64,000 nt of DNA from Bacteroidota bacterium (GTDB lineage: Bacteria > Bacteroidota > Bacteroidia > Flavobacteriales > Flavobacteriaceae): contig JAIUNZ010000002.1 of assembly GCA_020161455.1 (NCBI GenBank), forward strand, positions 62,001 through 126,000, given 5' to 3'. This document shows, piece after piece, positions 35,320 through 43,933 of the stretch. The notes under the pieces are model-generated. The model was not told where the DNA came from. It did not search any database and worked only from the letters and a program-made list of their open reading frames with translations. Every line of letters starts with the position of its first letter. Position 1 is the stretch's first letter. The translations under genes were made by a program, and so were the position numbers.

Positions 35320-35693
35320 AGTATTTTGATTTAAAAGAATAATTTTTCACAATATTCGCTACTAAAACTATTTCAAAAATAATAATTTGGAATGAAAAAG
35401 TAGTCAAAAAATTAATTTTTTATATAATAAAAGATTGTTTTTGTGTAGAAAAAATCTTTTTCTGTCTAAAAATAGTCTGCATTTACTATGAAACTGTCTA
35501 AAGGGATGCAATTTTATCTTTCATACACTGTCAAAATAGCTATAAAGATGCAATTCTATCTTGTGTTTACTATGAAAACGTCTATAGCGATGCAATTCTA
35601 TCTTGCAGATGACTTTAAAAGTTCTGAAGGGATGCAAGTTTATCTTGCTACTTGGAAACTTGTTTTGGAAAAAGCGTGTTTTTTTGAGAAAAA
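35320..35693. other. 374-bp spacer holding a tandem repeat array
   Basis: The only stretch over 300 bp without a confident gene. 35320-35478 is AT-rich with no clear promoter for the minus-strand gene. 35479-35646 is the 42-bp array, and 35647-35693 is unremarkable. A plus-strand frame (35488-35877) is open through the array but its second half is antisense to dut, so I do not call it a gene. Confidence 0.7.
35479..35646. repeat. Four 42-bp tandem repeats with a conserved 17-bp core
   Basis: Units 35479-35520, 35521-35562, 35563-35604 and 35605-35646 are all exactly 42 bp. Each ends in a conserved core, GATGCAATTCTATCTT with 1-2 changes. The other 25 bp are more diverged (units 1 and 3 are closest). 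In one plus frame they read as 14-residue units ending MQFYL. Confidence 0.85.
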
Positions 35694-36128
35694 TTACTTC
35701 ACGCCAGTGCTTCCAAAGCCGCCTTCGCCTCTAGAGGTTTCCGATAGCGTTTCAACTGCCATCCATTCGGCGCGTTCGTGCTTGGCGATGATTAATTGGG
35801 CTATTCTTTCGCCGTTTTCTATGGTGAAATCTTCGGAAGATAGGTTGACCAATATCACGCCAATTTCGCCACGATAATCAGCATCCACGGTGCCGGGAGC
35901 ATTTAGAACGGTGATTCCTTTTTTGGCTGCCAAACCGCTTCTTGGGCGCACTTGGGCTTCAAAACCAATGGGCAATTCGATAAACAAACCTGTTTTTACA
36001 ATGGTTCGCTCTAATGATTTTAGGGTAATGGGTGCTTCTAAATTGGCGCGCAAATCCATTCCTGCAGAAGCAATGGTTTCGTAATTTGGAAGTTCGTGTT
36101 GCGATTTGTTGATGATTTTTATGGTCAT
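35694..36128 (-). CDS. dut: dUTP diphosphatase (Dut)
   Basis: Hydrolyses dUTP to dUMP and PPi, keeping uracil out of DNA and supplying dTMP synthesis. All five trimeric-dUTPase motifs are present: AGMDLRANL (1), [11 protein letters not shown] (2), [14 protein letters not shown] (3), [10 protein letters not shown] (4) and the C-terminal arm GEGGFGSTG (5). 144 residues. Its ATG overlaps the flippase stop by 4 nt. Confidence 0.98.
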   Translation of the reverse strand: MTIKIINKSQHELPNYETIASAGMDLRANLEAPITLKSLERTIVKTGLFIELPIGFEAQVRPRSGLAAKKGITVLNAPGTVDADYRGEIGVILVNLSSEDFTIENGERIAQLIIAKHERAEWMAVETLSETSRGEGGFGSTGVK

Positions 36129-37600
36129 TTTTTGCGTTTTACTATTGTGGCTAAAGTTTCTTTTTCGTTGTAATAGATGAAATATAAGAAAATCAAAATT
36201 AATGGAATGCCCACTAGATAATTTTCTCTAAAAAAGTAGAAGGATACGATGGAAAAGGCAACCGAAAGCATCAAATATAGGCCGATTTTCTTCATTTCAT
36301 AAGGAATTGGATACTGTTTTTTGCCCAAATAATAGGAAAGAAACATCATCGACCCATAAGCTGCAATTGTAGCAATGGCAGACCCATAATAACCACCAAA
36401 ATAACCCGTTTTTGGGATTAACCAGAAGTTTAAAACCAAGGTTACGGCGGCACCAACCAGCGAAATTAGTGCGCCAATATAGGTTTTGTCGATGAGTTTG
36501 TACCAAACGGAAAGGTTGGTGTAAATTCCCAAGAAGAAATTGGCCAAAATGATTAACGGAACGACTTTCATCGCTTCCCAATAAGAAGCATCTCGAATCA
36601 TTAACTGCTTGAAAAGGTCGGCAAAAACGATAACGTTTAGCATGATGAACGAACCGAAGATGACAAAATATTTGGTGATGGTGGCGTAGGTTTGTGGCGC
36701 GTTTTCGTTTTTTGCATGGCTAAAGAAAAACGGTTCGATACCCAAAGTATAGGCCGTTCGGAACAACACCATGAATAATCCGAGCTTATAACAAGCCGAA
36801 TAGACGCCAACTTCTGCTTCGGCAATATTGGGCGGCAAGAGTTTTTGCAATAATATTTTGTCGAACTGCTCGTTGATGGCAAAAGCAACTCCGGAAACCA
36901 AGATGGGCATTCCATACTTCATCATTTGTTTCCAAAGTTGCACGTCGAACTTCCAATTTAAGGTAAAATAATCTTTGGAAAGCAAGACGAATGTGAGCAA
37001 ACTGGCAATTACATTTGAGATGAAAACATAACCAATTTGAAAGTTTTCGAAATAGATAGAACTTAAGAAACCGCTGGGTTGACTGGCTACAATTTTGGGT
37101 AAATATACGAGGAAGAAAACATTAAGCGAAAGGTTTACGACTACATTCGATATTTTTAGAAACGCATAGAAACTTGGTCGCTGAATGGCTCTTAGTTTTG
37201 AAAACGGAATGATAACTAGCGCGTCTAAAACCAGTATCCAAATGGAATAGGTGACGTATTGGACATCAATTTCAATGAACTTTGCAATGTCGTTTCTAAA
37301 GGTTAGTGCGCCTGCTAAAAACAGAATGGTCGTCCAGAAAATAGTGACCATCGAGGTTTCGATTACTTTCTTTTTGTCGTCTTCTTTGTTGTAAAATCGG
37401 AAGAACGAGGTTTCCATTCCGTATGCCAAGATAACATTAAAGAAAATCATGTAAGCAAAGATTACGGTGATTTGACCATACTCTGCTTTTGGTAGTAAAT
37501 CGGTATAAAGCGGGACTAAAATAAAACTAAACATCCTTGGCAAAACCGTAGCTAAGCCATAAATCATGGTTTGTTTGAAAAGATTTTTATAGATGCTCAA
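36125..37600 (-). CDS. Polysaccharide flippase (Wzx/MATE-like)
   Basis: A 491-residue integral membrane protein with about 12-14 helices, N-terminal [36 protein letters not shown] typical of the oligosaccharide flippase family, which moves undecaprenyl-linked glycans across the inner membrane. It is the first gene of the minus-strand envelope cluster (flippase-dut-...-EnvC-like). The exact glycan is unknown. Confidence 0.9.
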   Translation of the reverse strand: MSIYKNLFKQTMIYGLATVLPRMFSFILVPLYTDLLPKAEYGQITVIFAYMIFFNVILAYGMETSFFRFYNKEDDKKKVIETSMVTIFWTTILFLAGALTFRNDIAKFIEIDVQYVTYSIWILVLDALVIIPFSKLRAIQRPSFYAFLKISNVVVNLSLNVFFLVYLPKIVASQPSGFLSSIYFENFQIGYVFISNVIASLLTFVLLSKDYFTLNWKFDVQLWKQMMKYGMPILVSGVAFAINEQFDKILLQKLLPPNIAEAEVGVYSACYKLGLFMVLFRTAYTLGIEPFFFSHAKNENAPQTYATITKYFVIFGSFIMLNVIVFADLFKQLMIRDASYWEAMKVVPLIILANFFLGIYTNLSVWYKLIDKTYIGALISLVGAAVTLVLNFWLIPKTGYFGGYYGSAIATIAAYGSMMFLSYYLGKKQYPIPYEMKKIGLYLMLSVAFSIVSFYFFRENYLVGIPLILIFLYFIYYNEKETLATIVKRKK

Positions 37601-37651
37601 GGTGAATATTTAAACTTTATGAAACAAAAATAACTATTAAATTGAACGAAT

Positions 37652-37683
37652 AAAAAAAGAGCCAACGAATGTTGACTCTTTTT
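37652..37683 (-). terminator. Terminator of the atp operon
   Basis: On the minus strand AAAAAGAGTCAAC-ATTC-GTTGGCTCTTTTTTT forms a stem with one mismatch, 20 bp after the atpG stop. Confidence 0.82.
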
Positions 37684-37701
37684 ATAAAAATATATTTTTT
37701 A

Positions 37702-38562
37702 TTAGCCTTTTAACGCTTCTGCACCACCAACAATCTCAAGGATTTCGTTAGTAATTGCAGCTTGACGTGCTTTGTTGTAGGTTAATTTCAATTGATTTCT
37801 CAATTCGGTTGCATTATCGGTTGCTTTGTGCATTGCGGTCATTCTTGCGCCGTGTTCGGATGCAAATGAATCTCTGATGGCTTTGTATAGCTGTGTTTTC
37901 AATGATTTTGGAATCAAAGTCAACACGATTTCCTCTTTTGATGGTTCAAAAATGTAATCGCCAGTAGAAACCGGAACATCAGAAACAATTGGTGCTAGCG
38001 GTAAAAATTGTTCGGTTTGAACGATTTGTGTTGCTGCGTTTTTAAACTGATTGTAAATGATTTCAATTTTGTCGTATTCGCCCGAAGTAAACTTTTCGGT
38101 TAAAGCGTCTGCAATATCTGCTACGTTATCAAAACTTAATTGATCAAAAACTTCACTTTTATTATCTACAACGTTATATGTTTTTCTTAAAATGTCGTTT
38201 CCTTTTTTACCAATAGCAAAAATATCTACCTGCTTGCCTGTGTAACTTTCGGCAACAAGTTTCGCTTGCTTAATTACATTGGTATTGAAAGCACCACACA
38301 AACCTCTATTTGAAGTTATTGCTACCACCAACACTTTGTTGATTTCGCGTTGAGAAGTAAATTCTCCACCAGCATCACCGTCGAGTGTTGCGCTAACGTT
38401 TTGCAATAATTCCGTTAATTTTTCGGCATAAGGTCGCATTGCTGTAATAGCATCTTGTGCTTTTTTCAACTTTGCAGCAGAAACCATTTTCATCGCCGAT
38501 GTAATCTGCATCGTTGACGAAACGGAACTAATTCTATTACGGATTTCCTTTAAGTTTGCCAT
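37702..38562 (-). CDS. atpG: ATP synthase F1 gamma subunit (AtpG)
   Basis: Central rotating shaft of F1. N-terminal helix NLKEIRNRISSVSSTMQITSAMKMVSAAKLKKAQ, the ITSNRGLCGAFNTN segment and the C-terminal helix ATELRNQLKLTYNKARQAAITNEILEIVGGA are diagnostic. 286 residues. It is separated from atpA by a 72-bp spacer that can fold into either of two stems (38581-38634). It is the last gene before the operon terminator. Confidence 0.98.
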   Translation of the reverse strand: MANLKEIRNRISSVSSTMQITSAMKMVSAAKLKKAQDAITAMRPYAEKLTELLQNVSATLDGDAGGEFTSQREINKVLVVAITSNRGLCGAFNTNVIKQAKLVAESYTGKQVDIFAIGKKGNDILRKTYNVVDNKSEVFDQLSFDNVADIADALTEKFTSGEYDKIEIIYNQFKNAATQIVQTEQFLPLAPIVSDVPVSTGDYIFEPSKEEIVLTLIPKSLKTQLYKAIRDSFASEHGARMTAMHKATDNATELRNQLKLTYNKARQAAITNEILEIVGGAEALKG

Positions 38563-38580
38563 TTTTCTTGTATTAAGATA

Positions 38581-38634
38581 AAAGTATTAAGTATCAAGAT
38601 GTCTTAATTCTTGATACTTAGTACTTAATACTTT
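38581..38634. repeat. Intercistronic inverted repeats between atpA and atpG
   Basis: Two alternative stems share one left arm: TAAGTATCAAGA (38588-38599) with TCTTGATACTTA (38609-38620), or AAAGTATTAAGTA (38581-38593) with TACTTAATACTTT (38622-38634). It could tune mRNA stability or coupling between the two cistrons. Confidence 0.75.
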
Positions 38635-40212
38635 TTAATTATATTTTGCTGAGATTTCTTTTGCCGCTTTTTCTAAAACATCAGTAATGTTGTCGTCTAA
38701 CTTACCTGCTTTTAGAGCGTTTAAAGTATCTCTATGTTTTGCATTTAGATATTCGATATAATCTTTTTCGAATTCTTTAATTTTATTTACAGGAACGGTT
38801 TTTAATAAATTTTTTGAACCTGCATAAATAATAGCTACTTGATCTTCTACAGTATAAGGATCGTTTACGGCTTGTTTTAAGATTTCAACGTTTCTTCTAC
38901 CTTTTTCAATTACGTTTAAAGTAACGGCATCAAGGTCAGAACCAAATTTAGCAAACGCTTCCAATTCACGGAATTGAGCTTGGTCAAGTTTTAATGTTCC
39001 CGATACTTTTTTCATTGATTTAATCTGAGCATTTCCTCCAACACGAGATACCGAAATACCTACGTTAATAGCAGGACGAACTCCAGAGTTAAATAAATCT
39101 CCATCCAAGAAAATTTGTCCATCAGTAATCGAAATTACGTTTGTTGGAATATAAGCAGAAACGTCACCAGCTTGCGTTTCAATAATTGGTAATGCTGTTA
39201 AAGAACCACCACCTTTCACGATTGGTTTTAATGAATCTGGTAAATCATTCATATTTCTTGCAATATCGTCATCAGCAATCACTTTACAAGCTCTTTCTAA
39301 TAAACGAGAGTGAAGATAGAAAACGTCACCAGGATATGCTTCACGACCTGGAGGACGACGAAGTAATAATGAAACTTCACGGTAAGCAACCGCTTGTTTA
39401 GATAAATCATCATAAATGATTAATGCTGGACGACCTGAGTCACGGAAATATTCTCCAATTGCTGCTCCGGCCATTGGCGCATAAACCTGCATCGCTGCTG
39501 GATCTGATGCGTTAGCTGCTACAATTGTAGTATAAGCCATTGCTCCTTTTTCTTCCAACGTTTTTGCAATTCCTGCTACTGTTGAAGCTTTTTGCCCAAT
39601 AGCAACATAAATACAATATACAGGTTGACCTGCGTCATAAAATTCTTTTTGGTTTAAGATAGTGTCAATACATACTGTAGTTTTTCCTGTTTGACGGTCA
39701 CCAATAACTAACTCACGTTGACCACGACCTACTGGAATCATTGCATCAATTGATTTAATTCCTGTTTGTAATGGCTCAGTTACCGGCTGACGGAAGATAA
39801 CTCCAGGTGCTTTTCTTTCTAATGGCATTTCGTATAAATCACCACCGATTGGTCCTTTACCGTCAATTGGTTCTCCAAGTGTGTTTACAACACGACCTAC
39901 GATGTTTTCACCAACATTTAAAGAAGCAATACGTTGCGTTCTTTTAACGGTTGAGCCTTCTTTAATTCCTGTAGATGGTCCTAAAAGTACAACACCAACG
40001 TTGTCTTCTTCTAAGTTCAAAACGATAGCTTCCAATCCATTTTCGAATTGTACTAACTCTCCGTATTGAGCATTGGACAACCCGTAAACACGAGCAATAC
40101 CATCACCTACTTGTAAAACTGATCCAACTTCTTCTAAAGTAGCACCAGATTGAAATCCTTCTACCTGTTTTTTTAATATTGCTGATATTTCAGCTGCTTT
40201 AATTTCCGCCAT
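38635..40212 (-). CDS. atpA: ATP synthase F1 alpha subunit (AtpA)
   Basis: Non-catalytic nucleotide-binding subunit of the F1 hexamer, 525 residues. P-loop [16 protein letters not shown], alpha-specific glutamine in the loop, [11 protein letters not shown] at the N-terminus and [17 protein letters not shown] are as expected. Beta (atpD) and epsilon (atpC) are not in this window, consistent with their separate locus in Bacteroidetes as I know it. Confidence 0.99.
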   Translation of the reverse strand: MAEIKAAEISAILKKQVEGFQSGATLEEVGSVLQVGDGIARVYGLSNAQYGELVQFENGLEAIVLNLEEDNVGVVLLGPSTGIKEGSTVKRTQRIASLNVGENIVGRVVNTLGEPIDGKGPIGGDLYEMPLERKAPGVIFRQPVTEPLQTGIKSIDAMIPVGRGQRELVIGDRQTGKTTVCIDTILNQKEFYDAGQPVYCIYVAIGQKASTVAGIAKTLEEKGAMAYTTIVAANASDPAAMQVYAPMAGAAIGEYFRDSGRPALIIYDDLSKQAVAYREVSLLLRRPPGREAYPGDVFYLHSRLLERACKVIADDDIARNMNDLPDSLKPIVKGGGSLTALPIIETQAGDVSAYIPTNVISITDGQIFLDGDLFNSGVRPAINVGISVSRVGGNAQIKSMKKVSGTLKLDQAQFRELEAFAKFGSDLDAVTLNVIEKGRRNVEILKQAVNDPYTVEDQVAIIYAGSKNLLKTVPVNKIKEFEKDYIEYLNAKHRDTLNALKAGKLDDNITDVLEKAAKEISAKYN

Positions 40213-40235
40213 TTTGATATATCTTTAATGGTAAT

Positions 40236-40763
40236 TTAATTACTAAACTCTCTTCTTAATTCTTGCAATCTGTTTGCTACAGATGCGTTATATTGTTTGT
40301 CACCCATTCGCAAAATAAATCCACCTATTATAGAAGGATCAATTGTGTTTTGTAAAGTGATTTTTTTATCTGAAATTGTTGCAATTTTAGCTAAAACTTG
40401 TGTTTCTAAAGCAGCATCCATCGGAATTGCTGTAGTCACTACTGCTACTTCTACTCCGTTCAAAACATCATATTGTGCATTGAATTGTTCGGCTATTGGT
40501 AACAATATCTCAAATCTTTTGTTTTCTTGCAATAAACGGAATAATGATTTTGTCTCATTTTCTACAGTTCCAAAAACTTCAGACAAAGCATTCATCTTTA
40601 TATCTGAAGTAATGATTGGACTTGCCAAAAAATCGCTTAATTCTTTATTTCCGCTTACTACTTCAGTAATAGCTTTCATGTCATTATTCACTTTAGCAGT
40701 GTTTCCTGATGTAGAAGCTATTTCTAAAATCGCTTTTGCATATCTAATCGCAGCTCTAGACAT
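40236..40763 (-). CDS. atpH: ATP synthase delta subunit (AtpH)
   Basis: Stator protein joining F1 to the b subunits. 175 residues with N-terminal RAAIRYAKAILEIAS (OSCP-type helix) and C-terminal IDPSIIGGFILRMGDKQYNASVANRLQELRREF, matching AtpH. Five bp from atpF and 23 bp from atpA. Confidence 0.97.
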   Translation of the reverse strand: MSRAAIRYAKAILEIASTSGNTAKVNNDMKAITEVVSGNKELSDFLASPIITSDIKMNALSEVFGTVENETKSLFRLLQENKRFEILLPIAEQFNAQYDVLNGVEVAVVTTAIPMDAALETQVLAKIATISDKKITLQNTIDPSIIGGFILRMGDKQYNASVANRLQELRREFSN

Positions 40764-40768
40764 ATCGA

Positions 40769-41269
40769 TTAATTTAATTTAACGTCACCTAACATTTTCT
40801 CAACTAATTTCGTTTGAGATTCTTTGTTAGACAATTCGCTTTTTAATACTTTTTCTGCAATATCTAAAGATAAATTAGATACTTGTGCTTTCAATTCTGC
40901 CATTGCTGCATTTTTTTCGCTTTCAATAGCGGCTTTTGCTTGTGCAATCATTTTTTCTCCAGCTACTTGCGCTTCTGTTTTTGCATCGTTAATCATTTTT
41001 TCTTTGATTTCACGAGCATCTTTCATCATGGCGTCACGCTCTAATCTTGCATCTGCTAATAATTTCTCATTATCAGATTTCAAATTTTGCATTTCTTTTT
41101 TTGCATTTTCTGCAGAAAGCAATGCGTTTTTGATGCCATCTTCTCTTTCATTTACAGCGTCAAGAATTGGTTTCCATGCAAATTTTTTCAAAAGAAAAAC
41201 TAATGCAACGAATAAAACGAATTGTAGTATAAACAACCCTAAGGAAAACTGTCCAAATAATTCTTCCAT
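40769..41269 (-). CDS. atpF: ATP synthase F0 b subunit (AtpF)
   Basis: Membrane-anchored stator stalk of 166 residues. One N-terminal TM helix (about 8-28, LGLFILQFVLFVALVFLLKKF) with FAWKPILDAVNEREDGI after it, then a long charged coiled coil rich in A, E and K. The next gene, atpH, is 5 bp away. Confidence 0.97.
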   Translation of the reverse strand: MEELFGQFSLGLFILQFVLFVALVFLLKKFAWKPILDAVNEREDGIKNALLSAENAKKEMQNLKSDNEKLLADARLERDAMMKDAREIKEKMINDAKTEAQVAGEKMIAQAKAAIESEKNAAMAELKAQVSNLSLDIAEKVLKSELSNKESQTKLVEKMLGDVKLN

Positions 41270-41307
41270 TTTATATAAGTGTTAAATCTTTTTAATTTTA
41301 ATAAAGT

Positions 41308-41342
41308 AACAAAAGCTACAACCAACCGTTATAGCTTTTGTT
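41308..41342 (-). promoter_or_regulatory. Intercistronic hairpin after atpE
   Basis: AACAAAAGCTA (41308-41318) pairs with TAGCTTTTGTT (41332-41342): an 11-bp perfect stem with a 13-nt loop, between the c-subunit and b-subunit genes. It has no strong U-tract, so it looks more like an mRNA-stabilising or attenuating hairpin than a full terminator. Confidence 0.75.
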
Positions 41343-41354
41343 AAAAATTTTTAA

Positions 41355-41576
<222 letters not shown>

Positions 41577-41586
41577 TTAATATTAG

Positions 41587-41641
41587 ATTTTAGATATTGT
41601 ATTTCTGATATATCTACAATCAGAAATCTAATATCTAAAAT
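41587..41641 (-). promoter_or_regulatory. Long intercistronic hairpin between atpB and atpE
   Basis: Arms 41587-41609 and 41619-41641 (23 nt each) pair with 21 Watson-Crick pairs, one G-U and one mismatch around a 9-nt loop, starting 1 bp after the atpB stop. It could block 3' decay or set the high atpE level needed for the c ring. Confidence 0.8.
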
Positions 41642-41642
41642 A

Positions 41643-42806
41643 CTAATGTGCTTCTTCATGGTGGTGTTCTTCAACAGCCGAACCAAAATATAAAGCAGCC
41701 AACATTGTAAAAATATAAGCTTGTAACAAGGCTACTAAAACTTCTAATATTGTTAGTACAAAAGACAATAATAATGCTAATGGACTTCCAATAAAGTGAT
41801 TTGCAGAATACATTAATGCAATCAAACTCATTAATACCACGTGACCTGCTAACATATTAGCATACAAACGTATCATTAACGAAAATGGTTTGATAAATGT
41901 TCCTAACAATTCGATTGGTGCTAAAATAAATTTCATTGGAACAGGTACGCCTGGCATCCAGAAAATGTGTTTCCAATAATCTTTTTTAGCGGTAAATGTT
42001 GTGATGATGTAAGCAATAATAGCTAATGCGGCTGTGATTGCGATGTTTCCTGTTACGTTTACTCCAAGCGGTGTTAAACCAAACATGTTTAAGAACCAAA
42101 CAAAGAAAAATATTGTTAACAAGAAACTCATGTATTTTCTATAATATTTTACTCCAATATTAGGAATAGCAATTTCATCTCTAATATAGAGTATAATAGG
42201 TTCAAAAAATCTTCCAGCTCCAGCAGCAATTGAACCATTCTTTTTGTATGATTTTCCTAAACCTGCAAATAATAAGAACATGATTAAACCTGTGATTAAT
42301 ATCATCGAAACATTTTTTGTTATCGATAAATCAATTGGTTTGTCATTCGCTATTTTACCTTTATCGTTTTCAATAAAAGTACCTGCGGCGTCTGTTTTAT
42401 AAATTTGTCCGTTGTGATGATTAATAGCATAATAATTCCCTTTTGACTCAGCAGCTGCATGACCATGTTCGAATTTTGAAGACATAAAGAAATGAATTCC
42501 ATTGTCCCAAAGAATTACTGGAAGTGGAAAACTTACATGGTTTTCATGTCCAGCCTCATCTTTCCCATAAGAAAACAAATGAAAATCATGTGAATCCAAC
42601 AAGTGGTGTCTGATGAATTCTTTTGTTTCTTTTACTTTTAGCTGCTCCTTGGTTAATCCTTCTGTATTCTCATGAGTAGTTTTGTCTGCGTGAGCAACTT
42701 GATGAGAAACTGTAGTAGAATCGTTTGGATTGGCTAAACCGAATAACGGCAAAAGTGCAACTAAAGCTGCATATATAAAAAGGCGTGGTTTTTTTGAAAT
42801 CACCAT
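41643..42806 (-). CDS. atpB: ATP synthase F0 a subunit (AtpB) with signal peptide and histidine-rich N-terminal domain
   Basis: Proton-channel subunit. The C-terminal 230 residues carry the channel helices with the essential arginine in MIRLYANMLAGHVVL. The protein is 387 residues, against about 270 in E. coli. It begins with a signal-like segment (FIYAALVALLPLFGLANP) and then about 140 soluble residues with many histidines (HQVAHADKTTHEN, IRHHLLDSHDFHLFSYG, KFEHGHAAA), and ends HHHEEAH. This extension is common in Bacteroidetes as I recall; its role is unknown. A TACTTTTG -7 motif lies at 42848-42855. Confidence 0.96.
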   Translation of the reverse strand: MVISKKPRLFIYAALVALLPLFGLANPNDSTTVSHQVAHADKTTHENTEGLTKEQLKVKETKEFIRHHLLDSHDFHLFSYGKDEAGHENHVSFPLPVILWDNGIHFFMSSKFEHGHAAAESKGNYYAINHHNGQIYKTDAAGTFIENDKGKIANDKPIDLSITKNVSMILITGLIMFLLFAGLGKSYKKNGSIAAGAGRFFEPIILYIRDEIAIPNIGVKYYRKYMSFLLTIFFFVWFLNMFGLTPLGVNVTGNIAITAALAIIAYIITTFTAKKDYWKHIFWMPGVPVPMKFILAPIELLGTFIKPFSLMIRLYANMLAGHVVLMSLIALMYSANHFIGSPLALLLSFVLTILEVLVALLQAYIFTMLAALYFGSAVEEHHHEEAH

Positions 42807-42847
42807 ATCTGAAAATTATCTTAAATTTTGTTTTCTCAAATTTGGTG

Positions 42848-42855
42848 CAAAAGTA
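42848..42855 (-). promoter_or_regulatory. -7 element TACTTTTG upstream of atpB
   Basis: Exact TAnnTTTG match on the minus strand 42 bp before the atpB ATG, without a well-placed TTG. It may give the structural atp genes their own promoter apart from the sprE-bactofilin-atpZ genes. Confidence 0.4.
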
Positions 42856-42923
42856 CAATATAAATTAGTATTTAAAAGTATTCGATTTGATTTTTTTTAT
42901 CAAATTATCACTTTTTAAAGCTT

Positions 42924-43322
42924 TTATTGTTTTTTGTTCAACATTTTTATAGTTACGCTGGTTTCTATTATCAAAAAAACAATAAATATGACAAAAAAAT
43001 TCATTTTGTCCATTTTGATAAATTCGGTTTTAGAATTTAAAATCGGCTGAAGAAAAAAATAGGCTAATGCCATTTTTACAGAAGTGACTAATAAAAATGT
43101 ATAACCAACATTATTAATGTTCTTTTGATTAATTTTTACTAATAAAAAAACAATTAAAACAGAACTAAATCCAAAAAACAAATACAACAATTCTAATGGA
43201 TAGACAAACGTATTAATTTCTTCTTTTGGAAAAGCAACTAAAAAAATTACTTTATGAATGGTGTAAAAAACTATTGCTAAAATGAACGTTAAAATTACTG
43301 GTTTTTGAGTTTTGAAATTCAT
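42924..43322 (-). CDS. Small four-helix membrane protein of the atp region (DUF6168-like)
   Basis: 132 residues with four TM segments (ILTFILAIVFYTIHKVIFLV, PLELLYLFFGFSSVLIVFLLV, YTFLLVTSVKMALAYFFL, FFVIFIVFLIIETSVTIKML). The gene position between atpZ and atpB is that of uncI/atpI. It may be the analogue of AtpI, which helps assemble the c ring, but I see no AtpI sequence motif. Its start overlaps atpZ by 4 nt. Confidence 0.7.
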   Translation of the reverse strand: MNFKTQKPVILTFILAIVFYTIHKVIFLVAFPKEEINTFVYPLELLYLFFGFSSVLIVFLLVKINQKNINNVGYTFLLVTSVKMALAYFFLQPILNSKTEFIKMDKMNFFVIFIVFLIIETSVTIKMLNKKQ

Positions 43323-43552
43323 TGTTTATCAGAATCGTTGAGTTTTTTTAATTGTCGGTTTAAATTATAAAAGGCAATAGCTACACCTGAAAGTGTTAGT
43401 ACTTTTACATAAACTGAATGTGTGTTTGGATAGGTTGTGTCTAGATATTTCCCTAAATAGGCAAAAAGGAATATTACAATTCCCATTTGAATCGGAATAT
43501 TAATTAGAACCAACCATTTATTAGGCGATTTTTTCTTGTTCTGATTTTCCAT
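43319..43552 (-). CDS. atpZ: AtpZ/AtpI-family F0 accessory protein
   Basis: A 77-residue protein with two TM helices (LVLINIPIQMGIVIFLFAYLGKYLD and VLTLSGVAIAFYNLNRQL), matching AtpZ proteins encoded before atpB and linked to Mg2+/Ca2+ uptake or synthase assembly. Its first 32 nt overlap the end of the bactofilin gene in another frame, which implies coupling. Confidence 0.85.
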   Translation of the reverse strand: MENQNKKKSPNKWLVLINIPIQMGIVIFLFAYLGKYLDTTYPNTHSVYVKVLTLSGVAIAFYNLNRQLKKLNDSDKQ

Positions 43553-43925
43553 CAGTCGTTATGTTTTTTACTTGTGGTTTCATGGCACAAGTGGCGCTAA
43601 ATTCTGCTCCTGGTTCAACGGATAATTTACCGCAAATTACATCACCTTTTATATGTGCTTTTGATTTTATATTTAAAATTTCTTGCACTTGAATTTTACC
43701 TTCGAAAAGTCCTTCTATGTCTGCGTTTCTACAAATAACATCTCCTTTAATGTTACCTGTTGGACCAATTACTAACTTTCCTTTTGATTGAAGATTGCCT
43801 ATAAGTTGTCCATCCAAACGGATGTCTGTAGCCGAAACAACATTTCCATTAATTGTTGTTCCTTCTACAATTCTATTTGTTTTTCCTAATAAATCGGTAT
43901 AAGGCTTTGATCTTTTTTCAAACAT
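43521..43925 (-). CDS. Bactofilin (polymer-forming cytoskeletal protein)
   Basis: 134 residues. The core (about 20-110) is a right-handed beta-helix of bactofilin type: GTTINGNVVSATDIRLDGQLIGNLQSKGKLVIGPTGNIKGDV followed by NADIEGLFEGKIQ and HIKGDVICGKLSVEPGAEF. It polymerises without nucleotide and often scaffolds cell-wall or polar functions. It sits 8 bp after sprE and overlaps atpZ by 32 nt, an odd bridge between motility/secretion and ATP synthase genes. Confidence 0.93.
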   Translation of the reverse strand: MFEKRSKPYTDLLGKTNRIVEGTTINGNVVSATDIRLDGQLIGNLQSKGKLVIGPTGNIKGDVICRNADIEGLFEGKIQVQEILNIKSKAHIKGDVICGKLSVEPGAEFSATCAMKPQVKNITTDGKSEQEKIA

Positions 43926-43933
43926 AATTTTAA

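Noticed and set aside
35479-35646. CRISPR array
   Set aside because: The 25-bp intervals are related to each other, the core is only 17 bp, only four units exist and no cas genes are present.
35488-35877. 129-codon plus-strand frame through the 42-bp repeats
   Set aside because: Its second half is antisense to dut and has no family resemblance. Kept only as a repeat finding.
40297-41285. Long plus-strand frames opposite atpH and atpF
   Set aside because: They arise from biased codons on the opposite strand of conserved ATP synthase genes.
42884-42904. ATTTGAT-T7-ATCAAAT hairpin upstream of atpB as terminator
   Set aside because: A weak AT-only stem without a U tract in the needed direction; not strong enough to split the run.
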